DNA of 46,072 nt from Kiritimatiellia bacterium (lineage in GTDB: Bacteria; Verrucomicrobiota; Kiritimatiellia; JAAZAB01). The notes beneath the pieces are model-generated. The model saw only the letters and a list, made by a program, of their open reading frames with translations. It was not told the DNA's origin and searched no databases. Numbering within the stretch: position 1 is the first letter of the stretch; every line of letters begins with the position of its first letter. Both the position numbers and the translations under genes were made by a program. The stretch is from assembly GCA_028718125.1 (NCBI GenBank), contig JAQUMN010000029.1:1-46072 (forward strand), written 5' to 3'. Shown here piece by piece: positions 17,310 to 24,748 of the stretch.

Positions 17310-18347
17310 TCATTGCACCGGAATAATCCTCTGTGGATTCTGCCGCATGATCATATCTTCCTCGTTCGGGGTCAATCCCATCTTCCGGAACGCCGGCAGG
17401 GTGTGGGTAAACATGTGCAGAAAAGGCGGCTCGGGTAAAAACTTAACCCGGGTGAAGGGACAGGACTCGCTGCAGTAGCCGGAATCCAGTCCCAGGCAGA
17501 GCTTGTCGCCCTGCCCGGCGTCGAACACCGCGTGAATGGCATCCACCAGGCTCTGCCAGCCTGTTCCGCCGTCCTTGCCGATGCCCATGTTGGTCGGCAG
17601 AAAATTCGCCCCGCGCTTCATCCAGTCCAGACATGCTTTCCTGCACTCAGCGTTCATCAAATGCCCGGCCGTGTGACCGATAACCACCCGGCGCAAATCC
17701 ACGCCTTCCTGATCGAGCAATTTGAGCTGGCTGGTCTCCGACCCGATTTTCGTGCAATGGGTTGTGATATGGACGCCCGTAGCTTTCTGGGCGCGCGCCC
17801 CGGCTTGAAATGATTTGATTTCTAACTCGGTCATTTGCGGAGCACTGGAGCCAAGCTTGATCGCGCCGGCGTGAATGTCGGTGTCGTGAATCCCTTTCGT
17901 AATCTCACGGACACACATCTCCGCCAGTTCTTCTACTGTCGCTTTGCGAACATAAGGCCAGACGGCGTTGTTGGGGGTCTTGACGAAATAGGTCCCCGAT
18001 TCGATTTCCCGGTATAAACCGGTGCATAGGATGATATGCACGCCCGAGCGCTCGGAAACCTCGCGATACACGTCCGGCCATGCCCGCGTGGGCGGGAACG
18101 TGGGATCCACGAACGCGCCCATCCCATAGTTGCAGCATTCTTTTAACAGGGGCACGGCATCGTCCAGGAGATAACGGCGGCGTTCTGCCGAACAGGGTTT
18201 TTCCTCGGTGATCAGTTGCTGTTTTTCCCAGTCGTAAAAATCGACGTGCAGGTGATCATGCATCATGACTTGGCCTAGCACAGACGGCTCGACCGGGCCG
18301 CGCACGGTCACCACCTTGCCTTGCAGCTGTTTCATGACTGTATTCAT
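17310..18347 (-). CDS. Phosphotriesterase-like metal hydrolase (probable lactonase)
   Basis: A 345-residue member of the phosphotriesterase (PTE) family. All binuclear-site ligands appear: HDHLH near residue 30 (HxH), the lysine in GAIKLGSS that would be carbamylated, HITTHCT (His), IGHTAGH (His) and GLDSGY (Asp). Natural functions of PTE-like proteins are mainly lactonase or related sugar-lactone and sugar-phosphate hydrolysis rather than pesticide cleavage. The start at 18347 lacks a clear ribosome binding site; a second ATG lies four codons on. It sits between the kelch lipoprotein gene and the Gfo/Idh/MocA gene with gaps of about 20 bases. A lactone produced by a dehydrogenase in this cluster would be a sensible substrate. 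Confidence 0.88.
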   Translation of the reverse strand: MNTVMKQLQGKVVTVRGPVEPSVLGQVMMHDHLHVDFYDWEKQQLITEEKPCSAERRRYLLDDAVPLLKECCNYGMGAFVDPTFPPTRAWPDVYREVSERSGVHIILCTGLYREIESGTYFVKTPNNAVWPYVRKATVEELAEMCVREITKGIHDTDIHAGAIKLGSSAPQMTELEIKSFQAGARAQKATGVHITTHCTKIGSETSQLKLLDQEGVDLRRVVIGHTAGHLMNAECRKACLDWMKRGANFLPTNMGIGKDGGTGWQSLVDAIHAVFDAGQGDKLCLGLDSGYCSESCPFTRVKFLPEPPFLHMFTHTLPAFRKMGLTPNEEDMIMRQNPQRIIPVQ

Positions 18348-18366
18348 AACTGTGTTGATTCAACGG

Positions 18367-19431
18367 TTATTTTCTTACAAGTTTCCAGACATCCTGTCCC
18401 ATGTGATTGCCAGCCACCATCCAGAGCGCGTTCTTGTATACGAAGACACTGGCCGCGTGGCGCTTGGCCCAGGGAGTTCCCGGCAGTTCCTCCCAATGCT
18501 CGCCGTCAGCGGAGAACCAGATGTCGTTTGCGTTGCCGCCGGGATTGCATATCCCTTCCATGAGCCAGAGCTTGCCGTCAAAAACGGCAACGTCATGATA
18601 TTGCCTCGGGCGCCACGGCGCCTTTTCGATGTGCCTCTCCCAGCTCTTGCCGTCCCGCGAACTCCAGACATCGGTAAAATAGTCCGTGTAGTAAGTGCCG
18701 CCCCCCAGGATCCACATCCGGTTATTCAATACTCCCGAGCCGCCGATCTGTCCCCGCGGCGACCAGGGAGCATGTTCCGTCACCCGTGTCCAGTTGACGC
18801 CATCGGTTGTATTCCACACGTCGTTATAGTAAGTCTCGGAAACCGGCAACTTCCAGCCCCGAACGTCCCTCCGGACCCGACTCGTAACGGCCTGCCCGCC
18901 CATGACCCATATTTTATCATCATGCACCAGGGTGTAGTGCAGGATACGATTGCGCCATGGAACGTCGTCGGCCACCCGTACCCAATTCGTTCCGTCAGCA
19001 GTGTTCCACACGTCGTTTTGATAATGATTCTGGATCGGGTCGCCCCCGATGACCCACATCTTATCCCTGTAGACAACATAGCCGGCTGTATGCCGTTCTT
19101 CCCAGAGCGCGCGCGTCTCGAACTTCCATGTCGCCCCGTCCGCCGAACTCCATATCTCGTTGTTGCAGTCGTTGGGATAATTTTTCTTGTCGGCCGGGTT
19201 CCAGCCGCCCAGCAGCCACATCCGGTTCTTGAACACCAGGGCCCCCGCGCCGTCCCGGGGGAGAAACGCCGCCTTATTGGTGACACAGGTCCATTCATAA
19301 CCCGGCGACTCCGGCCGGGGAATAGCACTGCTTGACTTGTCCTGGCCGTCTGCGCTGTTATTGGAAACGCAGGCGCCAATCCCAATTGCCAGGTTGAGCA
19401 TACGCGGCAGTTTTTTCATCGGCTGTTTCAT
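18367..19431 (-). CDS. Kelch-type beta-propeller lipoprotein
   Basis: A 354-residue exported protein. A short basic and hydrophobic N-terminus ends in IGAC, a plausible lipobox at about residue 21, so it is probably a lipoprotein. The rest is made of at least six kelch-like repeats of about 50 residues with the pattern W-x-GG, (N)DVW-T-DG-xW and WxxR: WLLGG, WVIGGD, WVMGG, WILGG, then WLMEG and WMVAG. Kelch propellers bind ligands or carbohydrates and sometimes carry enzyme activity; no catalytic residues are obvious here. It has an AAGGAG site and lies between the DegT-type gene and the phosphotriesterase-like gene. A substrate-binding role at the cell surface is inferred. Confidence 0.8.
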   Translation of the reverse strand: MKQPMKKLPRMLNLAIGIGACVSNNSADGQDKSSSAIPRPESPGYEWTCVTNKAAFLPRDGAGALVFKNRMWLLGGWNPADKKNYPNDCNNEIWSSADGATWKFETRALWEERHTAGYVVYRDKMWVIGGDPIQNHYQNDVWNTADGTNWVRVADDVPWRNRILHYTLVHDDKIWVMGGQAVTSRVRRDVRGWKLPVSETYYNDVWNTTDGVNWTRVTEHAPWSPRGQIGGSGVLNNRMWILGGGTYYTDYFTDVWSSRDGKSWERHIEKAPWRPRQYHDVAVFDGKLWLMEGICNPGGNANDIWFSADGEHWEELPGTPWAKRHAASVFVYKNALWMVAGNHMGQDVWKLVRK

Positions 19432-19488
19432 CTGACTCCTTTTTGGGCTTTGTTCACTCTTGATTCCGTGACAGGATTTTCGGTCATT

Positions 19489-20868
19489 TTATTGCCGGCT
19501 TAAATCGTGAAACGCGAATTTGCGCGGGCCGGCGTGCGAAAGTTTGTACGGGAAGAAATCGCGCAAGGTTTCCATCCGGGCAAACATGCTGTGTTCATCC
19601 AAATGCGGTCCGTGCCGCTTATCCAGAAGGGCAATTGCCTCCATCGGTTCAACCGGCCCATATTCCTTGACGATTGCCAGAATCTTCTTATCCAGGTCGG
19701 AATAATCCAGCGGCTTGACATTGCCGCTTTCGGCCAGCTTGATGGCTTCTTTTATCTTCATGGCATTCTGGCGGTAAATTTTCGTATCCAACGCCATATT
19801 ATTGCAGACAACCAAACGGGGAATAACATCCTCGGCCACCGGACAAAGCCCCGTCTTCCAATCCACCTTGCCTTTATAGAGGTGGCAATTATAGGGGCAA
19901 CCCTTATTGCCATAGGCATTCGGCTTGCGGAACATATCGTACATGTAGCCCGGCCGCTGGGTGAAGCCAAATCCAAGTGATGCCCCCGCCTGCTTGGCCG
20001 CCGCTTTGAATACGCCGAGTTTGATGCCTTTCCGCTCCCCGTGAAACAGGCACGACCACGCATACGGCGCAACGACTCCGCCCTTGATCACGAACCTCTC
20101 ATCCAGCCAGCCGCAGTCCGCGATGGCTTCATCCAGAATCTTCTTACCTTCCCGGTAGATTTTGAGATACCGCGGCACTTTTTTGAGCTGTTCCACGCCA
20201 ACCGCCGCCTGAAACTCGGTCATGCGATAATTAGAGGAGAGCACCTCCGGGCTTTCCCCGAAGATAATGCGCCGGTTCAGCTCGAATGCCAACTTGTCGT
20301 CGCTGGTAATGGCCATTCCGCCTTCGCCCGTTGGAAGCTGCTTGCCCATGTTGAAGGAAAACGTGCCGATGTGTCCCCAATTGCCGAGATATTTGCCCTT
20401 ATACTCGGCAAAGATCGCGTGCGCGCAATCTTCCAGCAGATAAATGCCGTGCTTGTCAGCAATCCGGCGCAGTTTGTCAACTTCGGCCGGGAAACCCCAG
20501 AGGTGCGTCACCCAGATCGCCTTGGTGTGTTTCGTGATCCGCCTTTCCACGGAAGAGGGGTCCATGAGAAAATTGTCCGGCCGGACATCAGCCCACACCG
20601 GCACAATATTATTATGGAGGCAGGCGATGGCGTGAAACTGCACAACCGGGTCCACGATGATCTCATCGCCCGCGCCGGCGCCGATTGCGCCGGGGATGGC
20701 GTGCATCAGGAGCATGGCCGCGCCGCCGCTGATCGCATGCTTGGCCTGCAAATCACGGGCAAATTCCGTTCGGAACTGGTCCATAAATCCGCCGCGCTTG
20801 TCGCAAAAACAGCCGCTTTCAATGACCTTCGTCAGATTTCTAATTTCTGCTTTTCCGAATTTTTCCAT
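19489..20868 (-). CDS. DegT/DnrJ/EryC1/StrS-type PLP enzyme with a C-terminal extension
   Basis: A 459-residue PLP enzyme of the sugar aminotransferase (DegT) family. Visible features are GAGAGDEIIVD, LLEDCAHA (Asp for the pyridine nitrogen) and the Schiff-base lysine in FSFNMGKQLPTGEGG. A cysteine-containing segment (GCPYNCH, GLCPVAE) follows around residue 340-370. The last 60 or so residues (DLDKKILAI onwards) form an extra helical tail that I do not see in typical members. ATG at 20868 is preferred because AGGAAAGG lies upstream and a longer frame would run into the preceding cupin gene. Family members aminate keto-sugars or keto-inositols; direction and substrate here are unknown. Confidence 0.88.
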   Translation of the reverse strand: MEKFGKAEIRNLTKVIESGCFCDKRGGFMDQFRTEFARDLQAKHAISGGAAMLLMHAIPGAIGAGAGDEIIVDPVVQFHAIACLHNNIVPVWADVRPDNFLMDPSSVERRITKHTKAIWVTHLWGFPAEVDKLRRIADKHGIYLLEDCAHAIFAEYKGKYLGNWGHIGTFSFNMGKQLPTGEGGMAITSDDKLAFELNRRIIFGESPEVLSSNYRMTEFQAAVGVEQLKKVPRYLKIYREGKKILDEAIADCGWLDERFVIKGGVVAPYAWSCLFHGERKGIKLGVFKAAAKQAGASLGFGFTQRPGYMYDMFRKPNAYGNKGCPYNCHLYKGKVDWKTGLCPVAEDVIPRLVVCNNMALDTKIYRQNAMKIKEAIKLAESGNVKPLDYSDLDKKILAIVKEYGPVEPMEAIALLDKRHGPHLDEHSMFARMETLRDFFPYKLSHAGPRKFAFHDLSRQ

Positions 20869-20890
20869 TTTTTCGTTACCTTTCCTTTTT

Positions 20891-21298
20891 TTACATTTCC
20901 CGTTGCAAATGCCCTTGGCGCGCGCCCGGGCGGACAGCGCCGATAAATTCATAACATCCCCAATCTTCCAACGGCTGATGGCCGTGCTCCACGCCGCGCA
21001 CGCAATACACTATCCAGCCCGGACCGATTTCAAACGTGTCGCGCCGCCCATCCGGCAGGCGGATAGTCAGCATGGTCCGCCCTTTGGTCCACAGCCAGTA
21101 TTCATCGTGATCATGATAATGCAGGGAGGTGGCTTTGTTTCCGGCAAGATTCCAGGCGTGCACTGATCCGCCATCCACCGGATCAAGCCAAGCGCGGACC
21201 GTGGCCGACAAGCGCTCGCCACCGCCGGCGTTGACGACAAAATCGCGCGGCTGGAATAGGGCGGCCTCCGTCGCCGTCAGGCTAGCCTTTGCTTGCAT
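20891..21298 (-). CDS. Cupin-domain protein, first gene of the cluster
   Basis: A 135-residue cupin. The first motif reads LHYHDHDEYWLWTKG, with closely spaced His residues and a Glu that normally bind a metal. The second block has GPGWIVYCVRGVEHGHQ, with the last metal His. The ATG at 21298 follows GGAGGG; a 26-codon upstream extension is part of a repeat and is not coding. As promoter-proximal gene of the twelve-gene run, facing the AraC gene at 21562, it may be an isomerase or epimerase acting on the substrate, or a ligand-binding accessory. It is 22 bases upstream of the DegT-type gene. Confidence 0.8.
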   Translation of the reverse strand: MQAKASLTATEAALFQPRDFVVNAGGGERLSATVRAWLDPVDGGSVHAWNLAGNKATSLHYHDHDEYWLWTKGRTMLTIRLPDGRRDTFEIGPGWIVYCVRGVEHGHQPLEDWGCYEFIGAVRPGARQGHLQREM

Positions 21299-21345
21299 TA
21301 AGCGACCCTCCGTTATATGGGGAGAACGATTGCAGGCTTCAATGC

Positions 21346-21422
21346 TGTCATTCCCGCGAAAGCGGGAATCCAGCATCAGTATTTTAAATATTTCCGGATT
21401 CCCGATCAGGTCGGGAATGACA
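21346..21422. repeat. Palindromic intergenic repeat
   Basis: A 77-base element starts TGTCATTCCCG and ends CGGGAATGACA, so its ends are exact inverse copies. Inside, each half is itself a hairpin (ATTCCCGCGAAAGCGGGAAT at 21350-21369 and ATTCCCGATCAGGTCGGGAAT near 21400-21420). This form is common as a dispersed REP/MITE-like repeat in many bacterial genomes. It sits in the divergent promoter region between the cupin gene and the AraC gene and could affect expression of both. Confidence 0.6.
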
Positions 21423-21561
21423 GGACATATTCAGCCCCCTCGCAACTGAGGGGTTACTGCATCAACTATTTTCTTCTTTATATGTTAATGGTCCTTTGTT
21501 TTAATCCGTTTCAATCCTCTCAGACCTTATTACGCAAGCAACTCAAACAATCTTTGATTAT

Positions 21562-22395
21562 ATGGAAAAATCTTCAATCCCGGAAATCATCGCCGTGCGT
21601 CAGGATAAGGGGCGCGTGGACCATTCGAAATTACGCGGCGGCAAGCACAAGGCGGACATTCTCTCTGTTTATACAAAAGGCGGACCGCGTTACCGATTGA
21701 ATCTGACAACGTACCGCATTACGCCGCCGGTGGTAATGCTTTTGCCGGCCGGAACCAGTGATCGTGATTTGCAGGTTGGCGAGGTGAACGGCATTTTTGC
21801 GCTGTTCAAAGGGCACGGGTTGATTCGGCGCAAGCCGGGCTCAGGCCGGGAAGTTATTATCGCACTTGGCGACAAATGGCTGACCGTGCCTCTTTTAAAG
21901 GAAATTTCCGCCACGGCGGCTGATCGTCTCGTAGAACTGTTGCACTCGATTGGCGCGGTCGGCGGCGTTAGCCCGACAAGCCGGCTTCGGAGGACCTCCC
22001 TGCTTTACGAGGCTTTGGCCGAATATGCCGAGTATGAGAGCCGGGACAAAGAGAACACCGTTCATCGCGAAGCGGCGCGGCTTCGCGATTTGATTGAAGC
22101 GCGGGCATTTGAACACACCGGACTGAAAACAATTTATAGCCAATTAGAAATTTCACCTGCTTATGCGGAAACGCTTTTCCGCAGGGCTTTCGGGGTTACG
22201 GCTGCAGCTTACCGCCTGCAACTTCGCCTGCGGCGGGCCCGGGAACTGTTGGCTACGACAACCGCCAACGTATCGCAAGCCGCCTATGCTGTTGGTTTTG
22301 TTGACGCGCTGTATTTCACGAAAATCTTTCACAAGACATTTGGCGTGCCGCCTTCGCGCCTGATCCGGGATTTCAACGTTACCCGCAACAAATAA
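21562..22395 (+). CDS. AraC-family transcriptional regulator, divergent from the twelve-gene cluster
   Basis: A 277-residue regulator with a C-terminal AraC/XylS double helix-turn-helix (about 175-277). The second motif is clear: VSQAAYAVGFVDALYFTKIF followed by HKTFGVPPSRL. The N-terminal 150 residues form the ligand domain; they include LPAGTSD but no convincing cupin metal site. The gene is transcribed away from the minus-strand cluster, with about 260 bases between the start codons, the usual layout for a local regulator. It therefore probably controls the cluster in response to its substrate. The following nucleotidyltransferase gene starts 49 bases downstream. Confidence 0.88.
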   Translation: MEKSSIPEIIAVRQDKGRVDHSKLRGGKHKADILSVYTKGGPRYRLNLTTYRITPPVVMLLPAGTSDRDLQVGEVNGIFALFKGHGLIRRKPGSGREVIIALGDKWLTVPLLKEISATAADRLVELLHSIGAVGGVSPTSRLRRTSLLYEALAEYAEYESRDKENTVHREAARLRDLIEARAFEHTGLKTIYSQLEISPAYAETLFRRAFGVTAAAYRLQLRLRRARELLATTTANVSQAAYAVGFVDALYFTKIFHKTFGVPPSRLIRDFNVTRNK

Positions 22396-22444
22396 GTCCA
22401 CAAATGCAACTATTTATCAACCTTCATGGAGGGATCACAGGCTT

Positions 22445-23350
22445 ATGAAACCGACCTTGGTCGTCATGGCAGCGGGCGTGGGCAGTCGGTACGGCGGATT
22501 GAAGCAAATCGAGCCGGTGGGACCCTCCGGGGAAATCATGCTCGATTATTCGGTGTTTGACGCCATCCGCGCCGGGTTCGGCAAGGTGGTCTTCATCATC
22601 CGGCACGATATTGAAAAGGATTTCAAGGAGGCCATTGGGGCGCATTTCGTCAATCGCATTCCTGTCGAATACGTGTATCAGGAGCGGACCGATCTCCCGG
22701 CGGGATTCATCGTGCCGCCGGACCGCACCAAACCCTGGGGCACGGGACACGCAATCATGCGCGGCAAAACCGCGGTGAAGGAACCTTTTGCCGTCATCAA
22801 TGCCGACGATTTTTACGGGGCCAAGTCGTATGACGTGATCGCCCGCTACCTGGAGAAGCTAGCGCCAACCGACACCACCTATGCCATGGTAGGCTTCCAG
22901 CTGGTAAATACGCTCTCCGACCACGGTTCGGTCACGCGCGGCATCTGCGAGGTGGATGCGCATAATATGCTGAACAGCGTCGTGGAACGGTTCAAGATCG
23001 AGAAAGTGAAGGACGGGGCCCGCTTCGAAAACGAGCATGGCCAATGGACGCCGCTCAAGGGGCACGAAATCGCCTCGATGAACATGTTCGGGTTCACGCC
23101 GACTTTGTTCTTATTCCTCGATGAAAAATTTCCCGTGTTCCTGAAAAAGGCCGCCGGCCGCCCCAAGGCCGAATTCCTGATACCGGCCATTGCCGACGAA
23201 CTGATCCGCGAACGGAAAATCACCATGCGCGTGCTTGCGACGCCGGAAAAATGGTTCGGCGTCACCTATAAGGAAGACAAGCCCTTTGTGGCCGCCGGGA
23301 TCCGTCGGCTGATTGAGGAAAAAGTGTATCCGCAAAAGCTTTGGGCCTGA
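22445..23350 (+). CDS. Sugar-1-phosphate nucleotidyltransferase-like protein
   Basis: A 301-residue protein of the NTP-transferase fold. The nucleotide-binding signature MAAGVGSRYGGLKQ is at the N-terminus (GxGxR pattern with a later Lys), and INADDFYG provides the metal-binding Asp. Family members join a nucleoside triphosphate with a sugar phosphate to give NDP-sugars. The PPDRTKPWGTGHAI and SMNMFGFTP segments fit sugar-nucleotide binding. It lies downstream of the AraC gene on the same strand, with GGAGGG some 12 bases before the ATG. No partner biosynthetic genes are adjacent, so the sugar is unknown. Confidence 0.8.
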   Translation: MKPTLVVMAAGVGSRYGGLKQIEPVGPSGEIMLDYSVFDAIRAGFGKVVFIIRHDIEKDFKEAIGAHFVNRIPVEYVYQERTDLPAGFIVPPDRTKPWGTGHAIMRGKTAVKEPFAVINADDFYGAKSYDVIARYLEKLAPTDTTYAMVGFQLVNTLSDHGSVTRGICEVDAHNMLNSVVERFKIEKVKDGARFENEHGQWTPLKGHEIASMNMFGFTPTLFLFLDEKFPVFLKKAAGRPKAEFLIPAIADELIRERKITMRVLATPEKWFGVTYKEDKPFVAAGIRRLIEEKVYPQKLWA

Positions 23351-23528
23351 CAGCCGGACGCGCGTCAAACAATATGTCCTGTATCGCCGTATGGCCGAGG
23401 CAAAACCTTGCCTGAACGCGATCCTAATTAAGAACTGGCGCCGCTGGCGGAGCAACCAAGGTTATCTGATCTCTCGCTGTGCAACCACTTTTTCTTTTTT
23501 TTGCCAACAGGCCCATCCCGGTTTGGCC

Positions 23529-23556
23529 GGATATCACAATAAAACCGCAGGAATTG
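23529..23556. promoter_or_regulatory. Putative operator, copy 1 (upstream of cupin-AraC gene)
   Basis: The motif GGATATCACAA, 4-5 A/G-rich bases, then ACCGCAGGAATTG lies about 95 bases before the ATG of the AraC gene at 23649. It is repeated at 24547-24573 with one mismatch and one missing base. Partial similarity continues for some 20 bases beyond each copy. Copies before the regulator and before the next transcription unit fit an AraC binding site with autoregulation; this is inference. Confidence 0.4.
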
Positions 23557-23648
23557 CTGTATCTGCACCGGCACAATCGGTTATATTTATACGTTGGATA
23601 AAGGTTTTGCCCGGGGTGCGCGGGCTTCATCACTGACTTTACGACAAT

Positions 23649-24500
23649 ATGAAATCCAAGCTGTTTAAAGAGCCATCTGCGTATCCTTTTCCTGAGCTCC
23701 CCCTCAGGGTTTACTGGGAGCGCGGCAAAGTTCAGGTCAAAACCCGCCTGGCATACCATCCTGAATATGAATTCCATTTGATCAAACAGGGCTCCGGAAA
23801 ATATATCGTTGACGGGAACACTTATTATTTCAAGGCCGGGCATCTGGTGGTAATCAAACCGAATCAGGTTCATACCCGTTTTTTCAAACGCGGGCAAATA
23901 CTGGAAAGGGGCCGAATGCATTTTTTGGGCAGTAAATGGCAGGCAGCCCTGCTGCAGGAACTGGATTTTGACCGCGGACTGCCCAACCTGATTTCTTTAT
24001 CGGACGCCCAGGCCCTGCGAATTGAAATGATTATTCGCCTCATTCTGGAAGAATATAATCGGCAGGCAACGGGATGGACCCACGTGGTTGCCGGGCTGTT
24101 GCGCGAATTTATAATTTGGGTCCATAGGGTCAAGCATCAGGAGGTAAAGCCGATCAAGGAAAGACCGGTTTTCACGCAACTGCGCCAATATGTAGAAGCG
24201 CATTTTGCCGATCCGGAATGCAACGTAACTGCCATCGCCAGGAATTTTGGTTATTCTTTAAACCATATAACGGAGCTTTCCAAGGCAATGTCCGGCATGG
24301 GGCTGAAACAATATTTGCAGCAATATCGAATCATCGCCGCCCGACGGGCCCTTGAATCCGATTCCAATTTAAAGGTCGAATCCGTTGCCCGGCAGGTTGG
24401 CTTTAATCAATATCGAAATTTTACACGGGAATTTATGAAACAGACCGGCATGCGCGCCTCCGGATACCGTGAATTTTATCATCAGCATTGTGACAAATAA
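23649..24500 (+). CDS. AraC-family regulator with N-terminal cupin sensor
   Basis: A 283-residue regulator. The N-terminal cupin (about 20-110) is recognisable from YHPEYEFHLIKQGSGKYIVDG and FKAGHLVVIKPNQVHTRF, the usual sugar-sensing fold of AraC proteins. The C-terminal double helix-turn-helix (about 180-280) includes NVTAIARNFGYSLNHI and VESVARQVGFNQYRNFTREF. The gene lies upstream of the sialidase-like and large hydrolase genes on the same strand, and a shared motif flanks it on both sides. It probably activates those genes in response to a sugar. A degraded copy of its 3' end is found at 45661-45776. Confidence 0.9.
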   Translation: MKSKLFKEPSAYPFPELPLRVYWERGKVQVKTRLAYHPEYEFHLIKQGSGKYIVDGNTYYFKAGHLVVIKPNQVHTRFFKRGQILERGRMHFLGSKWQAALLQELDFDRGLPNLISLSDAQALRIEMIIRLILEEYNRQATGWTHVVAGLLREFIIWVHRVKHQEVKPIKERPVFTQLRQYVEAHFADPECNVTAIARNFGYSLNHITELSKAMSGMGLKQYLQQYRIIAARRALESDSNLKVESVARQVGFNQYRNFTREFMKQTGMRASGYREFYHQHCDK

Positions 24501-24546
24501 CCCGCGAACGCAATTGCCCTTAAACTGTTTACGGCCTATTTTTTAA

Positions 24547-24573
24547 GGATATCACAAAAGACCGCAGGAATTG
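24547..24573. promoter_or_regulatory. Putative operator, copy 2 (upstream of sialidase-like gene)
   Basis: Second copy of the GGATATCACAA...ACCGCAGGAATTG motif seen at 23529-23556. It is in the same orientation, 176 bases before the ATG at 24749 and 47 bases after the AraC stop codon. The position suits control of the hydrolase genes that follow. Confidence 0.4.
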
Positions 24574-24748
24574 TTAAATCCACGCCAACGCAATAAATGT
24601 TAACCAAAATGAACAGTTCAGCCAATTAAAATGCTTTCACTGGACTATCCCCTTTTTTTACATCAAGTTCCTTTAGACTGATTCCAAACTGCCAGGGATT
24701 ACAGAGATCCTTAGCGGGGGGGGGTGCAAGAGCCGCAGGAGAACAAAG

